Assembly: GCA_947494085.1 (NCBI GenBank)
Contig: CANLTP010000011.1
Location: 1-14,884 of the forward strand
Reading direction: 5' to 3'
DNA: 14,884 bases
DNA from: Actinomycetota bacterium
Lineage (GTDB): Bacteria > Actinomycetota > Actinomycetes > Nanopelagicales > Nanopelagicaceae
How positions within the stretch are numbered: position 1 is the stretch's first letter; every line of letters starts with the position of its first letter. Shown here piece after piece: positions 1 through 6,683 of the stretch. The position numbers were made by a program, and so were the translations under genes. The notes below the pieces were generated by a model. It did not search any database. It was not told the origin of the DNA and saw nothing but the letters and a program-made list of their open reading frames with translations.

Positions 1-966
1 TGCCACGGCTAGTGAACCAATTGCCGCGACCATTGCCCCGTTATCGGTGCATAAATCCATTGGCGGAATTCGTAGTTGGATACCGGCCTTTGTAGTCCTT
101 TCGAAAGCCAGATCTCGCAACCTGCTGTTGGCTGCCACCCCGCCAGCGATAATCAAAGTTTCGATACCAGCCTCTTTCGCTGCGCCAATTGCCTTAGTAA
201 GTAAGACATCAACAACAGCTTCTTGGAAAGATGCAGCTACATCAGCACGCAGATAACTTGGAGTTTTTGCTAGATATCTTGAGACTGCGGTTTTCAAACC
301 TGAAAATGAGAAATCATATTTGTGATCAATTAAATCTCGAGCCAGAGTAAGCCCTCTTGGAAAATCAATTGCGTCTAGATTGCCAACCTTTGCTTCGCGA
401 TCAATCGCTGGTCCACCAGGAAAACCTAACTCCAGAATTCTTGCAATTTTATCGAAGGCCTCTCCAGCTGCGTCATCAATAGTCGAGCCAAGGGTTTTTA
501 CATCATCAGTTAAATCATTGACCTGCAAGATAGAACTATGCCCACCGCTAACTAAAAGTGCGATTGCTGAATCAAGTTTGTGATCAGAGTTTAGGGAATC
601 AACTGCGATGTGCGCCGATAAATGATTGACGCCGAAAAGCGGCTTATCAAGAGCTAGCGCCATTCCTGCCGCGCTAGAAGTTCCGACTAATAGCGCACCA
701 ATCAATCCGGGGCCAGCGGTAACTGCGAAGGCATCAATATCTTTAATGCCAATCTTTGCATCGGCCAGTGCTTGGGTAATTACATTTGGCATCGCTTCCA
801 GGTGTGCGCGGCTTGCGATCTCTGGAACTACGCCACCAAATCGGGCATGCTCATCAACACTTGATGAAATGACATTTGCTAATAATTTACGACCTCGAAC
901 AATTCCAACTGCGGTTTCATCGCAGGAAGTTTCGATTCCAAGAACTAAGGCGTCGGAGTTTTTCAC
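1..966 (-). CDS. tsaD: TsaD, tRNA t6A37 threonylcarbamoyltransferase catalytic subunit (3' end off window)
   Basis: Transfers the threonylcarbamoyl group from threonylcarbamoyl-AMP to A37 of ANN-decoding tRNAs in the cytoplasm, working with TsaB and TsaE. I translated 322 codons in an open frame to the left edge. Visible family motifs are IETSCDET (residues 11-18), the metal-binding pair H115/H119 in VNHLSAH, the nucleotide-binding LVSGGHS (138-144), [11 protein letters not shown] (163-173), FSGLKTA (221-227), [10 protein letters not shown] (275-284) and CTDN with D308. Bacterial TsaD is usually about 340-350 residues, so roughly 20-30 C-terminal residues lie outside the window. The start is a GTG at 966-964 that shares GTGA with the TGA stop of the upstream tsaB-rimI gene, giving a 4-nt overlap and probable translational coupling. 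In actinobacteria groES/groEL often follows, but that is beyond the edge. Confidence 0.96.
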   Translation of the reverse strand, partial: MKNSDALVLGIETSCDETAVGIVRGRKLLANVISSSVDEHARFGGVVPEIASRAHLEAMPNVITQALADAKIGIKDIDAFAVTAGPGLIGALLVGTSSAAGMALALDKPLFGVNHLSAHIAVDSLNSDHKLDSAIALLVSGGHSSILQVNDLTDDVKTLGSTIDDAAGEAFDKIARILELGFPGGPAIDREAKVGNLDAIDFPRGLTLARDLIDHKYDFSFSGLKTAVSRYLAKTPSYLRADVAASFQEAVVDVLLTKAIGAAKEAGIETLIIAGGVAANSRLRDLAFERTTKAGIQLRIPPMDLCTDNGAMVAAIGSLAVA

Positions 967-1958
967 ATTAACTCCTTGCGCATAACAATCGCTGGCTTTC
1001 CTGGACCGTAATAATCTTTGCGGCGCGAAATTTCGATAAAGCCAAATGATTCGTAAAGTGGAATCGCCTCTTCATTTCCAACCCGGACCTCAAGCATTAT
1101 TGCTTCGCATTTCTGAGTTCGAGACCAATCAATTAATCTGCGCAATAATTCGCGGCCAATACCTTTTCGGCGATGTCCATCTGCAACGGTGATAGTTAAA
1201 ATATCGGCGGTTCCAGCCAAATTAACCACGCCGGCATAGGCAATTAGCTCTCCTGCTAATTCAGCAACAACATACATCCGCTCTTTACTAGCAAACTCTT
1301 CTTTAAACTGCGCCATCGTCCAGGCTTCATGGCCATAACTAGATTTCTCAATTGCAAATGCTGGCACTAAATCAAGTTGGGTCATTGGCCTAAATTTCAC
1401 TCCGACAGGTGCTGGATATGCATCGGGCCTGCGAACATAAATTGGACTTGAATAAGTTGCGCCGGATTTTGCAATTGAAATAAACGCCTTGGGATCTGGG
1501 AATTGATTTAACTCTTCACCATAAATTGGAATTCCATGTGAAACTAGCTGAGATGGTTGGCAAACTTTTGGCTCACCGATTCGTGAACCATCGGTATATC
1601 TAGCAAAGAAAACTTCTTTGCGTCTGGCATCAATTGCAACTAAAAAATCTTTATCGGTGAATTGGCTTGCGATTGCATCAAGACTACAAACTCCTGACCA
1701 AGAAATTCCCCGCGCAAGTGCGAAACTCTGGGCAAATGAAATTCCTACTCGAAGTCCGGTAAATGGACCTGGCCCCATCCCCACAATTACTTCATCAACT
1801 TTGCTCTCTATCGCCAACCCTTCGCTTACTAACTTTGGCAAAACTTCGCCGTGAGAAAGTGCGCCATCATGAAACGATTCAAATAACGTTTTATCACCAC
1901 TTACAATTGCAACGCTGGTCCGTGCGGTTGAAGTGTCAATCAGAAGATAATTTGTCAC
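963..1958 (-). CDS. tsaB-rimI: TsaB-RimI fusion: t6A complex subunit TsaB joined to ribosomal-protein alanine N-acetyltransferase
   Basis: A single uninterrupted 331-residue reading frame carries two proteins. Residues 1 to about 185 are TsaB (ASKHA-like fold, partner that activates TsaD): [15 protein letters not shown] near the N-terminus, [12 protein letters not shown] at 61-72, and the terminal YVRRPDAYP at 174-182. From about residue 188 to the end is a GNAT acetyltransferase of the RimI type: acetyl-CoA loop [10 protein letters not shown] (263-272), then E290 in LEVR and Y302 in LYESFGF. These two are spaced 12 apart, as are the catalytic Glu103 and Tyr115 of E. coli RimI. The TsaB part is shorter than the usual 210-230 residues. 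The start is a GTG at 1958-1956 sharing GTGA with the tsaE stop; the stop overlaps the tsaD start the same way. Actinobacteria usually encode adjacent tsaB and rimI genes, so the fusion fits this neighbourhood. Confidence 0.94.
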   Translation of the reverse strand: MTNYLLIDTSTARTSVAIVSGDKTLFESFHDGALSHGEVLPKLVSEGLAIESKVDEVIVGMGPGPFTGLRVGISFAQSFALARGISWSGVCSLDAIASQFTDKDFLVAIDARRKEVFFARYTDGSRIGEPKVCQPSQLVSHGIPIYGEELNQFPDPKAFISIAKSGATYSSPIYVRRPDAYPAPVGVKFRPMTQLDLVPAFAIEKSSYGHEAWTMAQFKEEFASKERMYVVAELAGELIAYAGVVNLAGTADILTITVADGHRRKGIGRELLRRLIDWSRTQKCEAIMLEVRVGNEEAIPLYESFGFIEISRRKDYYGPGKPAIVMRKELM

Positions 1959-2404
1959 AAGTTAAACCCAGCAAATCTCTGACCATGACTGATTAGCGAA
2001 ACCAACCTTTGGTCATCACTTTCCCCAAATTCAATTTGAATTTCTAGATACTGATCGGCTAAGCGATCTGCCAACCCCTCGCCCCATTCGACAACCGTGA
2101 TACTTGTTTGAAGATAACTTTCTAAATCTAAGTCATCAAAGATTGCAGTTGAATCGCCTTGTAATCTGTAAGCATCAACGTGGACTAATGGAATTTTGCC
2201 TGGATGAATTCTGGAAATAACGAATGTTGGTGAGGTTATATTTTCGATTCCAAGTGCTTGGCCAATGCCTTGGGTAAGTGCTGTTTTTCCGGCCCCTAAA
2301 GGTCCAGATAGTAAAACTAGATCACCAGCCGTTAGCTCTTTGCCAATGCGCGCACCCAATTTGTGCATCTCTGCCAGGCTATTGACTTCTATATTTCCAG
2401 ACAC
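1955..2404 (-). CDS. tsaE: TsaE, P-loop ATPase of t6A biosynthesis
   Basis: ATPase that binds the TsaB-TsaD dimer and is needed for multiple turnover in t6A37 synthesis. At 149 residues it has the usual size. Visible motifs are the Walker A GPLGAGKT (34-41), TSPTFVI (57-63), HVDAYRL (75-81) and VVEWGEGLAD (104-113), all diagnostic for the family. It is the first gene of the tsaE/tsaB-rimI/tsaD unit, lying just downstream of a strong terminator. The start is a GTG at 2404-2402. No purine-rich Shine-Dalgarno sequence precedes it; the upstream bases are pyrimidine-rich, and a TANNNT box lies 6 nt before the GTG, suggesting a leaderless mRNA. The gene ends in a 4-nt GTGA overlap with tsaB-rimI. 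Confidence 0.95.
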   Translation of the reverse strand: MSGNIEVNSLAEMHKLGARIGKELTAGDLVLLSGPLGAGKTALTQGIGQALGIENITSPTFVISRIHPGKIPLVHVDAYRLQGDSTAIFDDLDLESYLQTSITVVEWGEGLADRLADQYLEIQIEFGESDDQRLVSLISHGQRFAGFNL

Positions 2405-2410
2405 AAGAGA

Positions 2411-2416
2411 AGGTTA
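2411..2416 (-). promoter_or_regulatory. Candidate -10 box for a leaderless tsaE transcript
   Basis: On the minus strand TAACCT fits the actinobacterial TANNNT -10 pattern. It lies 6 nt before the tsaE GTG codon, which would make the G of GTG the first transcribed base. This is consistent with the missing Shine-Dalgarno sequence and with leaderless mRNAs being common in actinobacteria. The -35 region (TTTTTA-like) is poor and overlaps the T-tract of the preceding terminator. A short TANNNT match alone is weak evidence. Confidence 0.35.
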
Positions 2417-2442
2417 CCCAAATATTTTCTGCTAAAAACATG

Positions 2443-2473
2443 AAAAAGCGGGGCCAGAATTAACTGGCCCCGC
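2443..2473 (-). terminator. Rho-independent terminator after the secreted hydrolase gene
   Basis: A perfect 10-bp, mostly G/C inverted repeat (2448-2457 pairing with 2464-2473; arm GCGGGGCCAG) has a 6-nt AT loop. On the minus strand TTTTT follows directly at 2447-2443. It starts 21 nt after the hydrolase stop codon. It closes the binding-protein/hydrolase unit and separates it from tsaE. On the plus strand the arm is not followed by a U-tract, so the terminator is directional. Confidence 0.93.
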
Positions 2474-2493
2474 AATTTCTAGTACTTCAGGAA

Positions 2494-4140
2494 TTAATCC
2501 TGATACTTCATCTCACTTGGTTGGTAATCCGGATCAGTATTTAGATACGGAACCTTAGGGAGAATCGTATTTAAGACAGTCTGACTTGGAACTTTTCCGG
2601 TCTTAGCTGAAGAAGCTAGGACGCGAACCCAGGTCATTAACTGCTCTTTTGTAAATGATTCGTGTCCGACGCCAGAAATAGCAACCGGAGCAGTCAAATC
2701 AGGTGCACCAGTTGCAGTGAACTTGGTGTAAGTGTCTGGAGTTATTGCATACATCGAAACTGTATTCCAGACTGGCTTGTTCTTTAGTAGGAACGTTATT
2801 TCAGGTTGATCTGAAGCCGCAGCAAGTCTCTTCTCCCATGCTGCAAGCTTTGCTTCGTAAACAGCTTTTGCCTTGTTTACATAGAGGACCTGGTTACCTG
2901 ATACCACTAGACGATCTGCTTCATTTGAAAGCAGAACAACTGGCTTTGAGGTATCGAATTTAGATTTATCAAGTGCAGCTAATTTTGCCACTGCAGCTGG
3001 AACTCCTACAACACGTGGATACGCTGCAAGTGTTGCAAGCATCGCATTGACTGCATCGTCACCAGATAGACCGACAGTGAAGCGTCCTTGATCTTCATCT
3101 GCAAGAAGTGCCGAGAAATTAGTCTTTGTGTTGTCGTAGAAACCAGCACCTACGACTTCAGCAACACCTTGGCCACCAAAGTAGGCGGTTCCAAGAAAAT
3201 CTTGGGCATTTTCAAGAATCGCAACAGTTGAGTTAATGCTTCCCTCTGGAACGAGAGTTGCACTTGTTGAGATTCCATCCATATGTCCTGATTTGGTTGG
3301 AATACCAGCAATTAGTCCTGCAAGTAAGAGCGCAGAACGTTGTGGAATTCCAGCAGCAGCAAGTGGAGCTGGGTAAGCAATTGGCAGGCTGCCGTAATCA
3401 ACGCTCCATTGAGTAAGAAGTGCGCCGACCTTTGCAAAGTCACCTAGAACTGCCATATGGCCGGGTACACCCTTTGTTCCCATAACTGTGCAGCCCTTGA
3501 TTGTTGGATCAAAGAAGACGCTGAAGATATAAAGGAAGTCGCAACCAGACTTCAGTGTGTTACTCACTGAAGGAGCAATTCCTGCAGCAATACCAATCGC
3601 ATCTGCACCATTTGGATACTTCTCGATATATGGTGTCAAAATTGCGCCAGCCATTGATGCGCCGTAGACAACTGTCTTTTTGATTGAAATACGCTTCTTA
3701 GTAATAGTTACTAATTCATTTAGCATCTCAACGCAATCGGCTGTGTTCCAGCCATGCAAACCACTTGAAGAGCAATCATAAGCAGCTATTCCGTAACCAA
3801 GTTGAAGCATTGGTTTTACTGTGCTGACCTTATGGTTAACGCTTGTAGGTGACATTTGTTCAACCCCTGTTGGCGGGGTATAAGAAGGATAAGGATATGA
3901 AGGACGAACACCGTGCTGCCAGAAGAAGAAGGTGCCATCGTAATTTGTTGGGACCATTGTTCGGTATTTCGCACCATTGCTTAGCGCTCCGTCACAAGTA
4001 ATAACACCAGTCTTTGCATCTTCCACACAAACTGGAGTGTTAGCTTGCGCTGGCGCCGCAACTGCGACTACCAAACCGGTTGAGATCAGTGCGGCTGCAC
4101 CAACTGTTGCGATGAGTTTTTTCAGGTTAACGTTTCTCAT
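2494..4140 (-). CDS. Secreted alpha/beta hydrolase, substrate unknown
   Basis: The predicted mature enzyme is extracellular. Counting from the ATG at 4140 (548 residues), a Sec-type signal peptide (basic start RNVNLKKL, hydrophobic core, AQA before N34) is followed by a catalytic domain. QHG at 75-77 could shape the oxyanion region. The nucleophile elbow is VVYGASMAG with S162; D409 in NEADRLV and H493 in GVGHESF are placed to complete a Ser-Asp-His triad. The elbow reads G-A-S-M-A rather than the usual GxSxG. Six cysteines (C38, C49, C123, C136 and two more in SGCDF and KGCTV) could form disulfides, typical of an exported protein. The ATG at 4140 was chosen over an upstream in-frame ATG because it has AAGGA at suitable spacing and avoids overlapping the upstream gene. 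Only 7 nt separate it from the binding-protein gene, so the two are probably cotranscribed. An esterase, lipase, lactonase or amidase are all possible; I do not recognise the family precisely. Confidence 0.85.
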   Translation of the reverse strand: MRNVNLKKLIATVGAAALISTGLVVAVAAPAQANTPVCVEDAKTGVITCDGALSNGAKYRTMVPTNYDGTFFFWQHGVRPSYPYPSYTPPTGVEQMSPTSVNHKVSTVKPMLQLGYGIAAYDCSSSGLHGWNTADCVEMLNELVTITKKRISIKKTVVYGASMAGAILTPYIEKYPNGADAIGIAAGIAPSVSNTLKSGCDFLYIFSVFFDPTIKGCTVMGTKGVPGHMAVLGDFAKVGALLTQWSVDYGSLPIAYPAPLAAAGIPQRSALLLAGLIAGIPTKSGHMDGISTSATLVPEGSINSTVAILENAQDFLGTAYFGGQGVAEVVGAGFYDNTKTNFSALLADEDQGRFTVGLSGDDAVNAMLATLAAYPRVVGVPAAVAKLAALDKSKFDTSKPVVLLSNEADRLVVSGNQVLYVNKAKAVYEAKLAAWEKRLAAASDQPEITFLLKNKPVWNTVSMYAITPDTYTKFTATGAPDLTAPVAISGVGHESFTKEQLMTWVRVLASSAKTGKVPSQTVLNTILPKVPYLNTDPDYQPSEMKYQD

Positions 4141-4143
4141 TTT

Positions 4144-4149
4144 GTCCTT
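4144..4149 (-). promoter_or_regulatory. Ribosome binding site deciding the hydrolase start
   Basis: On the minus strand AAGGAC lies 3-4 nt before the ATG at 4140 (the AAGGA core ends 5 nt before it) and overlaps the TAA stop of the binding-protein gene. It supports the ATG at 4140 over the in-frame ATG 30 nt upstream, which would lie inside the previous gene. It also suggests coupled translation of the two exported proteins. Confidence 0.7.
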
Positions 4150-5491
4150 ACCCAACCTTTGGAAGCGCATCAGCAGCGATTGCTGGACGCTGGTAGTTTG
4201 AAACAGTTACAGCGCCACTGCCAGAATCGGTTGTGTAAACAACACGCTTTCCATCAAGTGGCTTAAGTAGTAACGAAGCGTCGTATTCACCCAACCAGAA
4301 ACCAGTGAAGGCTTCGTGAGTTGTGGCTGAATAACCAAGTGGCGCGAATGCAGCGTTACCTAACTTTGCTCCATTTTTTTCCATGTATGAAACTAGCTTT
4401 GCGCGAGTTAAATCTTTTCCAGCTCCCATAAGTGCTGAAGTCGCAATATATGCAATATTCATACCATGGAGCACGTTGAAATCCCAACGCTTATCTGCCC
4501 CCTTGTTGAAATCGTCATTGATTTTCTTAAATGCCTTAACGAATTCATCATCTGCATCACCGGCAGCTGGTATGTGTGATGCTGAAATAGTTCCAGCAAG
4601 AAGCGCTGCACTATTTGCTAGAGGAACGCCTCGTGCACCAAGAATTGTTTGGAATGTTGTTGAATCTGCACCAACACTCATAACCGCCCATTTGGTTGGC
4701 TTGTAAGCAAGCGCAGATGCTGTTGCGTAAGCAACTGCAGTCGCTGATGAAACTGCGGCAATGATTACGATATCAACACCGTTGGCCTTTAGCTGACCAA
4801 TTTGAGTTCCAAGACCAATTGATCCATGGGTTCCTGATACAAATGAAGCAGCAGTTTTCTTTGCTTCAAACTTTAGGCCAGCTGCAGTTAGACCAGCCAG
4901 AGCATTTCGGCCGAAGTCGTCAGACTGATACAAAATACCAATCTTCTTATCTGCATACTTTTCCTTTAGGTACTTACCGAGAATTTTTGCCTCTACTGTG
5001 TAAGTTCCAAGTCCACCAAAAGTATTTGGATACTTCTTAGGATCGGTATACAAACCACTGTATCCACTGTTTACCAAAATGTCAGGAATTCCTCGGCGGT
5101 TAATATCTTTAACCACTGCAAGGTGGGGCTGAGTTCCCACAGATCCGAAGAATGCAAAGATCTTGTCATTATTAATTAATTCTCTTGCTGTTGTGATTGT
5201 GACTCCGGCTTTGTAGGTGTCATCTTTAGCTACAAGCTTGATGCTACGACCGTTCACACCACCTTTTGAATTCACATAATCAAAATAGGCGCGTGCTGCG
5301 TCATCTATCTTGTTATAACCTGGGCTTGCTCCGCCAGTTTGTGGCAATTGCATTCCTAGAACAATTTCAGTACTGGAAACTCCTGGAACGCTTGCGGCAG
5401 TTGCCGAAAGACCATTCATTGCTAAAGATCCCACTAGCGCTGTTGCGACTACGGTGAGAATCAGAGGTTTGCGAAGATTCACTGCATTCAC
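4148..5491 (-). CDS. livK: Secreted substrate-binding protein of the HAAT/Liv-type ABC transporter
   Basis: Periplasmic-binding-protein type 6 (branched-chain amino acid/amide receptor) of 447 residues. After the signal peptide come family hallmarks: EIVLGMQLPQTGG near the start of the mature protein, NSKGGVNGRSIKLVAKDD, a VGTQPHLAVVKDI segment where the first ligand contacts usually lie, and KIGILYQSDDFGRNAL beginning the second lobe. The leader (basic residues, then LILTVVATALVGSLAMNG, then SATAAS) suits signal peptidase I. The whole protein contains no cysteine, so it cannot be a classical lipoprotein. Two GTG starts are possible: 5491 (AGTAG 5 nt upstream, and an N-terminus parallel to the next gene, VNLRK versus VNLKK) and 5482 (AGAAAG at better spacing). 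It lies downstream of livM across a 184-nt gap and is probably expressed at a higher level. The ligand cannot be read from sequence: branched-chain amino acids, amides or urea-like compounds are all possible. Confidence 0.9.
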   Translation of the reverse strand: MNAVNLRKPLILTVVATALVGSLAMNGLSATAASVPGVSSTEIVLGMQLPQTGGASPGYNKIDDAARAYFDYVNSKGGVNGRSIKLVAKDDTYKAGVTITTARELINNDKIFAFFGSVGTQPHLAVVKDINRRGIPDILVNSGYSGLYTDPKKYPNTFGGLGTYTVEAKILGKYLKEKYADKKIGILYQSDDFGRNALAGLTAAGLKFEAKKTAASFVSGTHGSIGLGTQIGQLKANGVDIVIIAAVSSATAVAYATASALAYKPTKWAVMSVGADSTTFQTILGARGVPLANSAALLAGTISASHIPAAGDADDEFVKAFKKINDDFNKGADKRWDFNVLHGMNIAYIATSALMGAGKDLTRAKLVSYMEKNGAKLGNAAFAPLGYSATTHEAFTGFWLGEYDASLLLKPLDGKRVVYTTDSGSGAVTVSNYQRPAIAADALPKVG

Positions 5492-5495
5492 TCTT

Positions 5496-5569
5496 TCTAC
5501 TGCACTCTTATCATGGGCGAGGGTTCTGGCCCATGGGCTCAGGCAGGTGCGCCTGAATCTCTGAGTAGA
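5496..5569 (-). promoter_or_regulatory. Possible structured 5' leader (three-helix) of the binding-protein mRNA
   Basis: Read on the minus strand, three perfect helices nest as a three-way junction. The closing helix P1 is TCTACT (5569-5564) with AGTAGA (5501-5496). P2 is TCAGGC (5556-5551) with GCCTGA (5544-5539), loop GCACCT. P3 is CATGGGC (5535-5529) with GCCCATG (5518-5512), loop CAGAACCCTC. The 3' strand of P1 lies in the purine-rich ribosome-binding region just before the GTG starts, so folding could limit translation. P2 and P3 are G/C-rich against an AT-rich background. No U-tract follows, so this is not a terminator. I could not match it to a known riboswitch. The P2 repeat could instead be a DNA operator. 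Confidence 0.35.
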
Positions 5570-5645
5570 TTAACGAATGGTGAACATCAAGTGAAGTGTC
5601 AGGCGGCACAAATTTGATAACAATCGGGCAACTTTTAAGCCTGAA
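5539..5645. repeat. Four copies of TCAGGC in the livM-livK gap
   Basis: TCAGGC occurs at 5539-5544 and 5599-5604 on the plus strand, and as its reverse complement GCCTGA at 5551-5556 and 5640-5645. The copies form two inverted pairs. The first is tight (6-nt spacer, 18 nt overall) and the second is wide (35-nt spacer). Four matches to one hexamer in about 107 nt of non-coding DNA is well above the roughly 0.05 expected on both strands at even base composition. An operator for a dimeric regulator is one explanation; RNA structure is the other. Confidence 0.5.
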
Positions 5646-5675
5646 CGACTCGCCCTTTAATGTTACTAATCAGTA

Positions 5676-6683
5676 TTAGTGCTTGTGCCGATGGCGAATA
5701 TGTTCTAGGGCGCCGGCCGATCCCCGTGGGTTCCATATAACTGTTAGAAGCAGGAGCAGACCGATTAATAGCGCTGGGAGATAGTTGCTGATGGTTTCAG
5801 GGAGCGCTAGCGCCTTGGTTAATCTCTCAATTAGGTCCGGGAGAAAAACAATTACGAATGTGCCAAAAATTGCCCCACCAATTGAGCGCAAGCCACCAAT
5901 AACAGCAGCGGTTAACAGCAACAACGAAAGATCAGTCGAATAAACACTTGGACCAACTAAACCTCGGAAGCCATAGATTGCACCAGCTAGGCCAGCCAAA
6001 GCTGAAGCACAAACAAATGCAATTACCTTTGTTCTTGCGATATTTATACCCGCAAGCGCTGCTGCTACTTCGTTATCGCGAACTGCGCGCCAGGTGCGGC
6101 CACTTCTAGTATTTGAAAGATTTAAAACGGCAAAGAGAGCTAGCGCTGCAAAAGGTAGCACGACATAGAGCGACCACTCTTCAATACTTATCTCACCAAT
6201 CAAATTTGTTAGCCAATTAGGTGGATATCCGTAATCAACAGTAAAACCAATGTCTCCGCCAAATATGGATTCAAATCTAATTGCGATCGATGGGATTGCC
6301 AGTGCCATTACTAAAGTTGTTCCCGCCAAATATGGCCCACTTAGCCTTGCTGCTGCAAGTCCTAAGAAAAGTCCAAAAAGCGCAGAAACAAATATCGCCA
6401 AAATAAATGCAATCCACATTGAAAACCCAAGCTTTGTTACGAGCAAGGCCGAGCTATAACCACCGACAGCCATGATTGCGCCTTGGCCAAGTGAGATTTG
6501 TCCTGATGCACCGGTTAATAAAGTAATTGAAAGAACCGCAATCAATAGCGTTGAGATATTTGCTAATTGGTATTGATTGTAAGGACCAAACTGCATTGAG
6601 AGCAGAATAATAAATAGGGAGAAGATAATTGCGAGTCGAGCGCTACGCGCTCCAATAACTTTATGGGTTTTAACTTTAGACAC
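5676..6683 (-). CDS. livM: LivM-type ABC transporter permease
   Basis: Inner-membrane permease of the HAAT (branched-chain amino acid/amide) family, 335 residues. After a basic N-terminus come many hydrophobic segments. The family signature is LTGASGQISLGQGAIMAVGGY at about 57-77, and a later cytoplasmic loop, RSGRTWRAVRDNEVAAALAGI, is the usual ATPase-contact region. GLRSIGGAIFG and FLPDLIERL near the C-terminus are also typical. The C-terminal tail ends in a basic, histidine-rich RHRHKH. The start is a GTG at 6683 preceded by GAGGTGAG at good spacing, giving an 8-nt overlap with the end of livH. It pairs with LivH to form the pore. No convincing terminator follows; only an AT-rich palindrome (ACTAAT/ATTAGT, 5665-5680) spans its stop codon. 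Confidence 0.94.
   Translation of the reverse strand: MSKVKTHKVIGARSARLAIIFSLFIILLSMQFGPYNQYQLANISTLLIAVLSITLLTGASGQISLGQGAIMAVGGYSSALLVTKLGFSMWIAFILAIFVSALFGLFLGLAAARLSGPYLAGTTLVMALAIPSIAIRFESIFGGDIGFTVDYGYPPNWLTNLIGEISIEEWSLYVVLPFAALALFAVLNLSNTRSGRTWRAVRDNEVAAALAGINIARTKVIAFVCASALAGLAGAIYGFRGLVGPSVYSTDLSLLLLTAAVIGGLRSIGGAIFGTFVIVFLPDLIERLTKALALPETISNYLPALLIGLLLLLTVIWNPRGSAGALEHIRHRHKH

Noticed and set aside
5511..5534. Tiny upstream frame ATG...TGA TAA (MGQNPRP) before livK on the minus strand
   Set aside because: No ribosome-binding site and no run of Leu, Ile or Val codons as expected of an attenuator peptide. It coincides with the P3 hairpin arms, and seven codons can occur by chance.
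5567..5572. TAATCT as the -10 box of a livK promoter
   Set aside because: It fits TANNNT, but no credible -35 lies at 16-18 nt. It would also put the start inside the possible leader and remove the 5' strand of P1. Kept only as a competing possibility.
5665..5680. ACTAAT/ATTAGT palindrome as a livM terminator
   Set aside because: The stem is only 6 AT-rich base pairs, includes the stop codon and lacks a following U-tract.
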